This document shows, piece by piece, positions 46,531 through 59,097 of a DNA stretch of 64,000 nucleotides. Positions within the stretch are counted from its first letter, which is position 1. The number at the start of each line of letters is the position of its first letter. The notes beneath the pieces were generated by a model that saw nothing but the letters and a program-made list of their open reading frames with translations, was not told the DNA's origin and made no database searches. Position numbers and translations under genes: made by a program. This DNA comes from Hyposmocoma kahamanoa (taxonomy: Eukaryota > Arthropoda > Insecta > Lepidoptera > Cosmopterigidae), in contig NW_020653750.1 of assembly GCF_003589595.1 (NCBI RefSeq), forward strand, positions 2,972,167 through 3,036,166, read 5' to 3'.

Positions 46531-48443
46531 GTTGTATCAGTAAACAATAATAAATTCAAAGTTTATTCTAGTTCTATAACGCACTTGCATTACAAGTAAC
46601 AGCACTGATATTGGAGAAAAACATCGAATTCTTGGCATAGAATTTGAACCTACTTGGCTGACTTGCCAAATGTGCCGGACGCATTCGGTCAATCATGAAG
46701 CCACTTTTCACACTTTCACACTTCGTACTTGTCCGATACCGAAAAATGGTTCCTACATTTATAAAACACATGTATGTAGCAAGTTTAAGTGATATGATAA
46801 TAATTCTTAGATATTTTTATGACGTGAGATTATAATTGAGTAGTCTACTTGCTTTTTAGTTAATGACGTGAAATGGATCAGTATTTTAAATAATTTCAAA
46901 TACTTCAACAATACAGTACTAAAACTTGGTATATTCTGAACAAATCAGTGTCAAATGTTGACTACTCTTGTAAAAGTCGCTATCTTTCTTAGTTTTACAC
47001 TTTCAAAAGTTGCCATTTTGTCATCAACCTGCAACTACTGGTGATATTGTGCATAATCTCGTGCAAAATTCGTTATTTTGTTTGGTCTTTATTATTTTAT
47101 CATCCGAGAGGCTCTGTTCATTTATTAAAAACTTGATCGTCAAACATTTCGGAGCAGATTGGTTCACATACGAAATTCTTGAATTGTATACTCATATTAT
47201 CGGGCAAGTACAATCAAATGTGACCGAAGAAGAAGAAATTACAGATAGTGAAGATACATTGATGGTTGATGACGTGGAGTTTAAAGGAAAATTAAAATTA
47301 GATTGAAGTTTTATTTTTTACTACTTTTATAACAAAACTAGCCATGTTGTCATTGTGTTGTTGCAAAACTAGCTACATTAATTCTGAACAATTACAAAAC
47401 TGGTTATTTTAAGATTATTATTACAAAAAGTCTATGTTCAATTTTTAAAAGGAAATAAAGTAAAAAGTATAATACTGTGATTTTGTGTCTTCATATAGTT
47501 TATCTCTTTTTTATCACAATTTTCACATAATTAAAAAAGTACCATTTTGAAAATCCGTTTTCGGAGCAATAATTCTTTTTTTTTAGTTTATACCTTTTTT
47601 ATCCACGTACATAACGCAGTTTGCTAATGGACTACTCAATTAGCCTTTGCAAAAATATCCATCCACTCTGAATGTTCGGTGACAGCTAATTTAATATGAA
47701 TAGAATCTTTCTAATCTCTCTTTAGTTCAGTGACTTTGTACGCTAAATTTTGATAGACATTTGATTTATGTAAACCAAACCAAGTGAAAATGTATAGTTT
47801 GAAACTTTGATAAGTAACCCTTGTTACAGATCAAAGTTTTGAATTATATATTTAAGATCCAAGAAATATCGGACATTTTTATTTGTTATTCTAAAGGACA
47901 AGCTTAAGAGGGATAGGCAAGTAATGCTTCCGTCAAGTTCCGTCAAAAGGACGTAACAAAATAAATAAGCTTCTAACTTCAATTGGATGTGAACACAAAC
48001 TCAGCATGACTAACATGTCACACCCAACAACTGTCGACTACCTAACGGGCCCTACACAGAATATTTCCTTATCTTTACAATACACCTTAAGGACCAAACG
48101 TGAACTCATCTGAAACTCTACTACGAAGCTATAAGGTCGAAACGACAAGTTTAGATTCTAAAAGCCCCTACAGTTGTACACTTTAACACCCACAGCGCGA
48201 TGGACAATGCGATAACACACTATAATTCAGATCATAGCAAAAGAATACCAACTCAATTTGCATAAGCTCGGAATGTAAACGCCTTATTATGAATGTAAGT
48301 CATAACATCAAACCGTATACATAACTGGAACACTGTTATTAGTATATCACTTAGATGAAGTGTAACCTTGAATAAGCTAACGTTTTTTATAACACCTTGG
48401 AAGGCAATGTTTGAAGCGAAATGAAGGATCTAATATTATAATT
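46531..48443. other. Intergenic, no gene seen
   Basis: AT-rich. A 98-codon frame at 47010-47306 ends in an acidic stretch (VTEEEEITDSEDTLMVDDVE) and looks more protein-like than most here. It lacks an ATG start, splice context or a known domain. It could be a relic of a transposon gene. Confidence 0.4.
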
Positions 48444-48749
48444 AGTAGCAGTAGAGCTCCTTGTGGAAGAAATCGTCCAGAAACGTACTGCCACCTTATT
48501 TATTTCTGCCACCAAGCATTACCTAATGTAAGCATTACTACATTCCGGTTTTGAATGGTAAGAGTACTAGTGACATTACAGGCGCATGAGACTTGTGAAC
48601 TTACGTCACAGGGTGACCGGCGCAGGGGCAGTGCCCCTCAGTACTTTGTGATTTAAAGCTCTGAGTGGCACTGCAGCTGTTATGGACGGGCGAGTTGCCT
48701 ACCACCAGGCGTACGACTTGTTCATCCCGTTACTTTGTATCTTAAAAAG
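48444..48749 (+). repeat. Dispersed repeat family A, full-length
   Basis: Begins AGTAGCAGTAGAGCTCCTTG and ends GGCGTACGACTTGTTCATCC, CGTTACTTTG and an A-rich tail. All internal blocks are present in order. Confidence 0.85.
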
Positions 48750-49005
48750 ATATTTTAGATTTACTTAATGAAAAAAAAAATAAACACTATAGAAAAAATC
48801 TTTACGTTAATTTATCTAACCTAACCTAACTTCTCACTCATACTTTGGTTTATGTTAATGGAAATATATTATTTATTTACGCAGTTTCAATTGTTATTGC
48901 TACCTACTTATCTACAGATGGAGGGTTCCGTCCACTTCCATCTTTCATTAAATTGACGGTTTGACTCTTTGCTAGTTTGAATACCATAAAAAAATAATAG
49001 GCTTT

Positions 49006-49200
49006 GAAATGAAACTATTTTTCCGGATTTAAAACGCGTATATGTGTTTTTTTCAAACAAACCGACGTTTCGGGCCCTTTACAGGTCCCATGGTCACGGT
49101 TGAAGGTTGAGTCAATATCAAATATACGCGATTTAAATCCGGAAAAATAGTTTCATTTCCTATGTGTAACAATCGCGAAAACCTAAGAACTCGATAATAG
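49006..49200. mobile_element. Family-B foldback element, complete palindrome
   Basis: Left arm GAAATGAAACTATTTTTCCG and right arm CGGAAAAATAGTTTCATTTC are exact at the ends. The centre holds TTTCGGGCCCTTTACAGGTC and CCATGGTCACGGTTGA. The tail TGTGTAACAATCGCGAAAAC plus CTAAGAACTCGA follows. Confidence 0.85.
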
Positions 49201-49720
49201 GCTTTGATTGAGAATAACGTAAATGCGAAATAAAACTTATTTATGTATATGTTTTCAAATGTTACCTTTCGAATTCCATCACTTTATTATTGATTTATAT
49301 TTGTTGTTTGCTTTCATATACTTATCATATTTGTCATTTAAGTATATTTAGTTCTTCATTTAGTACGGATCTCACTTCGATTCAAATTAATATCTAATAT
49401 CAATTAATATACTTGGTACTTGGTGCAACGGGCTGGTTTCCGCAACTCGACGACAAAGCGCCTATTTTGCATGTGGATCAATTAATATATTTAGTATACA
49501 TATTTAACATCAAACAAAAGGTAACGTCATGGATGAATCCCGAGTGAAGCGGAAATGGCAAAAACCAACAAACTCCTGAGACTTTTATTTATCTTCTTTA
49601 AAGCTATTATTTTAAATTAAAATAATAAAATAAAAACCAATATAGACTTATTTCCTACATATGTATCATATTAAAAAAAAAGACAATGTTTTTCGCACTG
49701 GAAATAAAACTCTTTTTTTA

Positions 49721-49935
49721 CAGACTTCAAATAAAGGAGGAGGTCCTGAATTCCACTGTATGTTTTTTTGTATATAATATTACGCGATTATTCGGCATTT
49801 GTGAACCGATTTTGATAATTCTTTTTTGTTGGAAAGAGGGTACCTCATTATTGGTCCCATTTAAATTTCATGAATCAGGTTTCGCGCACTTTCCGGTAAC
49901 CGATTTAAAAAAAAACTTGGCAATTGCATGTAATT
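49721..49935 (+). repeat. Fragment of the CCGACTTCAAAAAAGGAGG-type repeat
   Basis: Contains GACTTCAAATAAAGGAGGAG, GTGAACCGATTTTGATAATT, TTGGAAAGAGGGTACCTCAT and GGTCCCATTTAAATTTCATG in the same order as the left end of the 38015-39585 element. Confidence 0.7.
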
Positions 49936-49967
49936 CCACGAACTTTTGAGGTCTTTTTTTATAATTC

Positions 49968-50045
49968 AGCATTTAAATCGCGTATATTTGTTTTTCCAAT
50001 CAAACCAACTCTTTAAAGTTCCAATGATCACGTCTGATAGATACT
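49968..50045 (+). repeat. Family-B repeat, short decayed arm
   Basis: TTTAAATCGCGTATATTTG followed by AATCAAACCAACTC and ATGATCACGTCTGATAG matches the left arm and centre of family B. The remainder is gone. Confidence 0.6.
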
Positions 50046-50374
50046 TTACGTTATATCTATTTATTGTTTTTATAAATAATCAGTTTAGTCTGGGACATCT
50101 CGTTATGATTAAACAGCCTATTGTTTCTAATATGTACGTTGCGGTAATTAGTATAGGCTACAAAAAAATCGCCAGAGTGTCTCGTGAACTCGTGTATAAG
50201 ATGTTAATTTGGCTACGATACATCTTTAGTATTAATTCATCCTGTACCTATTATGGTTTTTGTACTTTGTACGTGAATAAAAAAATTAGGTTAATTAATA
50301 ATTTAGAGTTATGCATATCTACACAAGCACTACAATGAAAGACACTTATACCTTATCATTCTTCTTTGTACCTT

Positions 50375-50666
50375 GTAGCAGTAGAGCTCCTTGTGAAAGA
50401 GTTTATCCAGAGTAGTACTGCCACCATACCTATTTCTGCCCCCAAGCAGTAATGTCAGCATTACTGTGTTTTGAAGGGTAAGGGTGCTAGTGAAATTACA
50501 GGCACGTGGGTCTTGTAAACTTATGTTTCAGGGTGACGGGCGCAGTGGCAGTGCCCATCAGGTCTTTGCGATTTAAAGCTCTGAGTAGCATTGCAACTGA
50601 TATGACGTGTAGCTTATCATCGGGCGCACGAATTGTTCGTTCTCTCATTTAATATTATAAAAAAAA
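50375..50666 (+). repeat. Dispersed repeat family A, full-length with A tail
   Basis: From GTAGCAGTAGAGCTCCTTGT to TCATTTAATATTATAAAAAA. The terminal A-run is the clearest sign of retroposition for this family. Confidence 0.85.
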
Positions 50667-53507
50667 CCTTTGACGACGGTTAAGTTTCTTAATGTCCCGC
50701 AGAATTCTGCAGTGATAAAAAGGAATAAAATTACAAAATTTTTTGTTCTCGTCTACTCAAACACGATTAATCTAAGATTTTTATTTTTGTAATATTGCAA
50801 TAGTACATATTAGGTACTACGTACGTAGGTGCATGCGTATTAGGTACGTAATACCTAAAGTGTAGTTACAATGGATAAAATCTTGGTTATTATGTTACTA
50901 CGGAGACATTTTAGATTTCACTACCAGAATTGATACAGAAAACCGCATCTTTAACACGCATTTACAATTAAAAAGGCCCTATTATTAGAGTTCTATTTAA
51001 CTTTGAAATGCTATGTCGTTTATTTGGTCTTACAAAGTATAAAGAAAAATATTATAATTTTAAATTATACTTTATCGTGTAGAACCCATCCGTTGTTTTA
51101 GTTTACGATACTCAATGCAATTGCACTTGTTGTTTATATGAATTTCTGAGAACTGAGCTCAGCCTCGCGGGAATCGAACCTGTTTGGAGGCTTCGTTGAC
51201 GATCCATAGTAGTCTTTTATGGACCTTATTATAGAGCTTCAAGTTAAAACTTGTGCTACAGTCCAGTTAAATATAAATAGCGAGGACAAAAAGGCAAAAG
51301 ATGAAAATAGGCTTATGCCACTTAGCAATGGGAGTCTGCAGTTTCTGCACCTACTTTAGAATCTATGGGAATATATGCATAGAATTTGTAGTGCCTGAAT
51401 TAATATTTTAAATACTTCGTGGGTAAAGTATACAAATTTCAATTTAGTGCATGTAAAATATACATAGATGGCTTGATTTCGTCATTTATTCAGATATCAC
51501 ACTACGGCCAACTTTTACTTCGACTACGGAAAGACGGCGAGCTAAGCAAGTTTTTTGTACATACTTACAAATCAAATCAAGAATCTTTATTTCGTAAATA
51601 ACCAAACTACACTTGAAATCGCCACAACAAAACAAAAAACCACAAGTCCTTAACAGGTCAATTTCACCTGAGAATAATGATCGTTTTGTATCATCACAAA
51701 CATAACGTAGGTATCATCTATGTAATCATTGATTACGAAACTTACTAAACAAACTTTGCCTAATTTAAACTAAAGCAAAATTCGTCTTGTAAATTCGAAA
51801 AAACTTGCTTAATTCGCTGATTTTGCTGTCGTAGTGACAGTTCCTTTTGTAAATGTCATCTTGATAATGTTCCTTTTTAATACTAGATTATTAAGTATTA
51901 CAATATGCAACGACTGAAAACCGCAAATAATTATCGAATCAATATCTTTACATTTTATATTTTAAGCTCGTGAGTAAAATTTACTGTTAGACAATTTACA
52001 ACGCGTCAATAACATTAATGTATACAGACGAACATAAACGATACCACCTATTGTGCCAACCCTATGTAACTGAGATAGCGCTGTGATATAAAAGCATACT
52101 CCATTTTATTCATGAAAATAATGTAGCATGTACACAAAAAATCCAAAACGAAATAGTTACCGGCAAATGTTGAATGGAAAAAAGAAACTATTGTATTGGA
52201 TATGTTACATGGAACAACCCTCTGTCATTAAATTTTGTTAACAATTATTATTAAACATCAACTGAGTAACACTTTATTTTATGCCGTAAGGTCCCTAACT
52301 CTAAGGAACGGGATTTAATTTTTGTCTAAGGTACCCGAGGCAATGCCTGTATGTCATGGGAAAAATACGTTATATTAAAGAGTATTTGTATTGAATAATA
52401 CAAAAAAAAATACAATATTAAGGAAGGTCAATTATGAATATAATTAATTAATTGAGAACAACTTGATCGAAATATTAGTGGACGTCGACTCCCTCTTTGT
52501 CGAACTTTAGCCATCACTCGCCCGCCCAGTATACCAAAATAACAAAAATCTCATTCGAAAGATTTTTAGATTGATATTTTCCCATTTTAATATAATTATG
52601 ACATTTGATCAAGTGGTAATAAATGACTACACAAGATTTTCAAACTATTATTAGTAGGTAATAATAGGCGCTCTATTTATGGATAATAAATAATTGTACA
52701 TCTTAGTTATATAATTTTTATTGATATTCACATATTATTTTATTTATTATTTTTGACTAAAGTAACGATTATGATTAAAAAATACCTACGCGAGCGATTT
52801 TTTTTATAACACCAAGTGACGACACGAACATGCCACGACAAGATTGATGGCTATTATTTGAACTGTATCATTCAACATACAACAACTCTATAGCAGGCGA
52901 ATCGCGTAACGAGATAGCCGAAACGATGGAATATCGCTACCAGTCTGTCTTTCGAGTTACACGGTTAGCCAGCTGATGTAATCCAAATACATAATTTTAA
53001 TAATAGTTTGTTTTTATGAGTGCAAAAACAATATAATCATATAGCAAACGTGTTATTGATATGGCAATAATGTGAAGACGCAATAAATAAACAACCGAAA
53101 CAGTTTTTTGACTTCTGAATTCATATATTTTTGTTAACACATTAAACATTATCTGGATTTTATATTTGAACCTTCTTAAAATATTTTTCCAGATACTAAA
53201 TAAGTCAGCCAATCTAAAAAATATACTGACTTGTTCTTCGCATTTTACTACAGATAGAGTTGTATCAACCTGTTTTAAACAAAATAATATGATACACTCG
53301 ATTTACACTAATCTTGCACTTTTTGAAGTCTGTGCAAACGGGCTGATCTGGGGTCAGGACCTGACTGAGATGGTTCTTGTGCGAGCTTGCTTGCACAGGT
53401 CATAGTATCCTTCTCGTATACCCAAAGGGTTGGTAGGGAGGGTCACTATAATCAAAACTTATGTAGAAAAGAACGGGGATACAGACCCGTCTTAATAGAC
53501 CTTTTTA
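50667..53507. other. Intergenic, no gene seen; one tRNA-SINE-like patch
   Basis: AT-rich. At about 51150-51215 the sequence CTCGCGGGAATCGAACCTG is a reversed B-box in a typical SINE-like context on the minus strand. At 52799-52834 there is a stub of family A (TATAACACCAAGTGACGACA). No exons supported. Confidence 0.45.
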
Positions 53508-53787
53508 GTGGCAGTAGAGCTCGTTGTAGGTACCTTAGTACCTTATCTATTTCTGCCGCCAAGCAGTAATGTGACTATTACTGCATTTCAGATTTGAAGG
53601 TTAAGGGTGCTGATGAAATTACAGGCACATAGGACCTGTCTATTCATGTTTCAGGGTGACGGGTGCAGTGCCTCTCAAATCTTTGTGACTTAAAGCTCTC
53701 AGGGGCACTACAACTGTAATGGACAGGCATGTTGCTTACCACTAGGCCCACGACTCTTTCGTCTCGTCACTTGGAATAATAAAAAAA
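53508..53787 (+). repeat. Dispersed repeat family A, nearly full-length
   Basis: From GTGGCAGTAGAGCTCGTTGT to CGTCACTTGGAATAATAAAA, with a small deletion after the first 25 nt. Confidence 0.8.
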
Positions 53788-53857
53788 GAGAAGAATAAAT
53801 CCTATAAAGATCGAAAGAAAGATGAGAGTATCAATTATATTAAAACTCTGATTTATT

Positions 53858-54060
53858 TAGGAAATGCAACTATTTTTCGGATTTGAATCGCGTTTGTTTA
53901 TTTTTCTAAACAAATCCGTCACCCACCAACTGTCCGTCAGTAACCATATGAACCATAAAGGGACCGAAATGTTGATTTGTTGTTGATTCAGATCCGAAAT
54001 AAATATTTTTATTTCCTATTGTGTAATAATCGCAAAAGCCTAAGAGCTCGAAACTCAGAA
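53858..54060. repeat. Family-B foldback element, diverged
   Basis: GGAAATGCAACTATTTTTCG at the left and AAATATTTTTATTTCC at the right are imperfect inverted arms. The tail TGTGTAATAATCGCAAAAGC plus CTAAGAGCTCGA matches that of the other copies. The centre is rearranged. Confidence 0.65.
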
Positions 54061-57000
54061 TTATTTTTAATTATAGCATCGTAAAACGTTATATATATAT
54101 ACTCAATTTATTTGATATTGCTTTATTTATTTTTTTACATTGCAGAACCCCTTATCTCAATAGCAAACTTGTATTAGCAAAATAAAACCAATTCCAGCCT
54201 ATTAAATTCTTTAGTTTTCTTAAAAAACAGAACAAAGCACAAACTTCGTGTACGCTATCGATCGAATTAACATGAGTTGCGCTCGTACGCTTATCCGAGT
54301 ATCTCTTGAGCGCGAACCTATGAACACTCAACAAAGAACAATAAAGATGTTAATACTAAAAACAAAAGTACATAAAAATGTTCACTTATATATATTTTAT
54401 ATACATTTAGATTATTGAGAGTAGTAAACCACTCTCACAGATATGACGTATATTTTATGCATTTGAATTTCGTGGAAGGTTAATCAGTGCATTCCTGTTT
54501 ACCTATATCAGAAGTAATTTAAAAGCCTTCGTACAATATTTGCTGCAATAAACCTATTTTGTTGCTACCGAACTCAAACTTTACAAGGATTTATAATCTA
54601 TTTATTACTTGTAATTACGATTTATTAATAGTACATCACTAATTAATAAATCGTAGTTACAATTTAATATTAATATAATTCTGTATCTTCAGGTTATTAG
54701 GAATTAACTAGCTAAGTTTACATTACAAGTAAAAGTTAGATTTAGTATATACTTTACTTTAAAACATTTTCCTAATTGAAACAATTCATCTTACTCTACA
54801 ATTGAATCCAACCCATATGCGTAAATTCCCTGGGAACTTTATTTACACATGGATTTCCAATATGGTAAATTCTATTTTCCGCAACAACTACAACGATGCA
54901 TCCAGTCGTTGCGAAAAAAATATGTAATGAAGGAAAATAAGTCATAAAGTAATTATACTTTGTAATAAATTTACTTATTATGACTATATTAATTCATGTA
55001 AAAAGCATTTAATAAGATCACTTGATCTGCGGTGATGACAAAAAGTTTGTAAAAAAAGACATCAACGCGGTCGGGTGCGCAAAACTTTCATAAGTTTTTA
55101 GAATAGTGCATTAATGTAGTGGTATTAAACAATATTTAAATTAATAAGTAAAAATAAGACTCACCCAATTTTTCTTCGTTTCACTATATTATTCTCACAA
55201 CACAGCGCTTAATCTTTTGTTTTCCTAATTCCTAATTTGAGTTAGGGAATATCAGCGACGTTTAAAAATTACTTAGTTTACTGTGTTTCTTTTAATATAT
55301 TTTGTCTTTTTATATTTTTAAATTAGAAGCGAACTTTCCTGCGGCCGCGTTCGTTTGGAAATGGCGGGAGGCTTTTCGTGTAGGGGCTGCGACCTGCGTC
55401 CTTGCGTAGCGGACAAGGTCTTGGCGAGGCTATGTGTGCCCGCGCAACTCCTGCGCTTCTTATACTCATCGTCGAGCTATTTAACAGATGCTAGCCTGAC
55501 ATAACCATTAGCCTGACTTGAAAATAATGGTCCTTATAACTAGTTTAGAATAGAAATTTAACATTTAGCAAAGAATTTTTAAAGAAAAAATTATCTTAAA
55601 CAAGTTGATATTAAAATCCTTAACAGAAGAAAATTAACTAGCCTAGTGTTGTAAAAAAAGTTATGTACAAATTGCAACATAATTTTTAAGTTATTCCCTT
55701 TGTTTCATTTCTACAAATTATTTTGAACAATTTTGCTAAACGGTTTATAATTGTAATTTCTAATTTACAGATAGAGTTTTCTCGTAATAAATTTATTTGA
55801 CTAGATACGTAACTACTGTGTAATAATTATATATTTAACGCATGTCTATTTAATTCTTTTTCTAACTTTCCTTTTTACTAAAGGATATGGTTCTCGCGTG
55901 ATCCACGATACAAAACAAATTGTCCATACCGATAAATCGACCACAGAATGTGACGTTTATGGTACCTACTCTTATCACTTGGTCAGAAACGTGTAATCTG
56001 TCTTTTTATCCTTCTGCACTTTATTACAGAAAGGTTCAGAAGCCACATTTTATATTTATTTATTATGGTTAGATAATGCTCGTCGCAATACAAGTCAACA
56101 AATTACCGTTTTTCGATAAAGAAGCCTGAAAATACTTACCACTCCAATATTTACTATAGGTATACCATTAACTCATATGTGATGTTAATGAGTATTATAA
56201 GTTTGCTGTTTTTAGTTTTAACTAATTTTCTCAAAGTCATGGAATTTATGTATCTACAGAAAAATACATATAATATTGTCCAAAACTGCAATAAAAACAT
56301 TGCTAAACAATAGTTAGTTATATAATAATGGAGTAAAAGTTTCATTTTAGGCGAGATCATTGTCGCTGCTTGAGATATGCGTGGGTGACTGTAGTTTGAA
56401 TGTAAAACTACGTAACGTGTAAAATGCGACGAAATAAAATTATACATATTTAATAAATTAACAAAGACTTCTTCCGTCCCATCGTTATTATATTTTTAAT
56501 TTATTTTCATGTACAGAATGCTGACCTATTGTTACCTGAAATTTCCTTTGCTTTATTATTTATAGACTTACTTACTTTATGAAATTGATATTTTACGGTT
56601 TTCAATACCTTAAAAAGCATTTTTAAAAGTAAACCTGCAATTTTTCCTGCCTGCACTTAAAATTCTTTTGTACCGCTACAGAAGTAAAAAAATATTTCGG
56701 TACATAAACATTTGCCAATTTTTAAAAACATGATTAATCTGTAAACTCTTTTCTCCAAAGATATAAATTCTGGCAATCTCATTGATATGAATAAAATACG
56801 TATACCTTGCTTTCCCGTTACGTGGCCTAAAGTCGGCCCGCTGTTTGGCGGCCATGAAAACACATGTTATCGATTTATTTTATTGTAAACAGATATTAAC
56901 TGTGGGTAATTTTTCAATAATACTTTAAAGCTATCGGTATTAGTTTATTTAGTCGGTATTATCGGTATCAGAGAAGTATTTTTGTTATTTTATGTAAATT

Positions 57001-58481
57001 TAAACGTTTTATTAGACCTCCTAAATTAATATTTCATTAATGATTAATAGTTACAATTAAGGAATTCAGAGTTATTTACGTTCCTGATTTGACAAGCTTG
57101 CAAACTATAAAAGTATTTTAAAACACCCTAAAAAATGACCGTCCTCGATTACCTATACGTAGTTTATTTTGACTTTCGTGTCAGCCCATCACCGTTAATT
57201 AGGCATTCGTCAAAAAACTTCGTTAACGTCGGTTGGATAAAGAAATTCGAGTGTTTATTGGGTGTCCCGTTATTTTCGCTTGTTGTGTTCATAATGTAAT
57301 GTAAACTTTATTTCTTGAGATCGACTATCGTAGTGCACTTTGCGCTTATTAGTTACTAATGAACGTTTTAAAGCGAGGGAGTCAAATTGATAACGTAACT
57401 CCACTGCCCTTATACAGGTAGTTGATGGAATACCGAAAGGGTTTTTTAGATTATAAACAGAACGATTTGCTCTGCTCTGCTCCGTTCCCTGACAACGTTT
57501 AACGAACTCTTGGCAGCGGCACTGGAGTGTGATCTGAAAACCGAATTGTTTTCTCTATACCATGTATAATTGCTTCTTATGTGCGTAAAAATTTTAATTT
57601 GGAATTTTAACTTTTTTATTTACTTAAATAAATTAGTACGTAAACGTTATATTATCAGGACTGGCACTTTGTTTTTCGAAGTAAGCGGGACATTTCGTTG
57701 CGTGCGGTCCAACTCACGACAAAACGAGACAAAAATGTTAACAATTTAGGTTGTGGATTTTTGAAAATAATTAATAATCACAATAATTTTATAACGTTAT
57801 AAATGGCACGCATTAATTAAGGGCTTTGAGAAATAATTACACGAGCAACCCTGTGGAGAAATATTTATCAATTTAAAATAATTATACTCCTGCATGCTTA
57901 ATATGTATACATCTACCAGAGAGAGTAGCTAAGACTGGGCTAATATTTTTTACCCAAAACGCGAATGACACATTGTGTAACAATTCTTCAAAATATCGAG
58001 AAAGTCTCTTTTCGTTTCGCTAAATCTACAATGGCAATTTTAATTTTTAGCTTTATAACAGATTAAGCAACGGCAAGTACATACCTGTGAAGGTAGAAAC
58101 AATGGAAAAAGCAACTTTGTATAGTTTACATTAGGTTTCGGTGTCAAACATGCGCTACATAGTAATCCTCTGATCAACCTTGAGTCGGCAATAACCTTTT
58201 TTATTGAGGTGAATGATTTCTGTAGCAGTATGTATAGTGCATAATTTGTCTTAAGTAATAAGTACTCGTAAGTAGATTCGTTGTTTCGTTCGTTGTCGAG
58301 TTGAGTAAGTGGATGTTGGAATGTATGACTAGTGTCACGCATAAAAATAATTTACTGCCGTCAAACTGTTTCTTAAATATTGCTAAATTCTATAAAATAT
58401 TTTTGTGTTAACACTGTTAGTTCGTATTATTTCTCACAGGGCCCATGTGGGTGACACAGTGGACAGTTACAATAAGTTTAA
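54061..58481. other. Intergenic, no gene seen; one GC-rich island
   Basis: AT-rich except 55330-55500, where CpG-containing GC-rich sequence (CCTGCGGCCGCGTTCG, TCCTTGCGTAGCGGACAA) stands out. It could be a promoter or 5' untranslated exon of a gene whose coding part lies elsewhere, or a piece of a mobile element. No start codon with a convincing exon was found. Other frames show no domain. Confidence 0.4.
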
Positions 58482-58604
58482 TAGCAGCACAGCTCCTGTG
58501 AAAGAGTTCGTCCAGGCACGCACTATCACCTTACCTATTTCTGCTGCCAAGCAGTAATGTGAGCATTACTGCATTCCGGTTTTCAAGGGTCAGGGTGCTA
58601 GTGA
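58482..58604 (+). repeat. Dispersed repeat family A, 3'-truncated copy
   Basis: Begins AGCAGCACAGCTCCTGTG and stops after TCAGGGTGCTAGTGA, where it passes directly into the G-rich minisatellite. The missing 3' part suggests breakage or overwriting by the satellite. Confidence 0.75.
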
Positions 58605-58785
58605 GTGTGCTAGTAGTCAGTGGGTGAGTGCGTGGCAGTGAGTGAGGGTGGAGGGTGGAGGGTTATGGGGTGGTGGTGGAGTAGGCTACGTGGTGGGTTA
58701 GGAGGTGGGTTAGGGGGTGGCTTCGTGGGTGGGTCAGAGGTGGGTTAGGGGGTTAGGGGTGGGTTGGTGGGTGGTTTGGGTGGTT
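58605..58785 (+). repeat. G-rich minisatellite (GTGGGTTAGGGGG / GTGGGTGAGTG units), left block
   Basis: Degenerate tandem units such as GGTGGGTTAGGGGGTGG and GTGGGTGAGTGCGTGG with nearly all G on the plus strand. Several runs of three or more G are close together, so G-quadruplexes are possible. The TTAGGG-like units recall the insect telomere motif TTAGG, but the period is not 5. Confidence 0.85.
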
Positions 58786-59097
58786 TGAGAACTGGATGGA
58801 CAAGGCGCATGGGTCCTTGACTTTCAGGCTGGTGCAGGTGCTTTCCGAGCATGGTTGCTTCGGAAAGTACCTGTGTCATATAGCCAGGAGGGAACCGACA
58901 ACCGAATGTTACCATTGTGGCTGCTGCGAAGACACGGCACAGCACACGCTGCAGGTGTGCCCCACCTGGGCCAATGAGCGCCATGAACCTGTTGCCGCAG
59001 TGGGGTACGACCTGTCACTCCCTGCAATGACCAAATCAATGCTGGAAAGTGACAGGTCGTGGACAAAGGTAGTATCCAGGAGGCCACCACCCTTCTT
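58786..59097 (+). pseudogene. R1-clade LINE, C-terminal end of ORF2 (zinc-knuckle region)
   Basis: The frame reads MDKAHGSLTFRLVQVLSEHG, then CFGKYLCHIARREPTTEC and CYHCGCCEDTAQHTLQVC, the C-C-H-C knuckle and flanking sequence at the end of lepidopteran R1-clade polymerases. Everything upstream (endonuclease, RT) is missing. The G-rich minisatellite starts directly at its 5' side. Its 3' side is cut by a CR1-like insertion, and the likely 3' untranslated part resumes near 59997. The 295-codon open frame 58796-59683 is an accidental in-frame fusion of this end with the inserted element. Confidence 0.8.

Noticed and set aside
47010..47306. 98-codon frame with an acidic end
   Set aside because: No ATG start, no flanking exon and no known domain. 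Kept only as a note in the intergenic entry.
49946..50338. 130-codon frame
   Set aside because: Starts inside a family-B fragment and has AT-driven composition with no domain.
51150..51215. Possible minus-strand tRNA (B-box GGTTCGATTCCCGC)
   Set aside because: No matching A-box or cloverleaf could be drawn, and the context is typical of lepidopteran SINE pieces.
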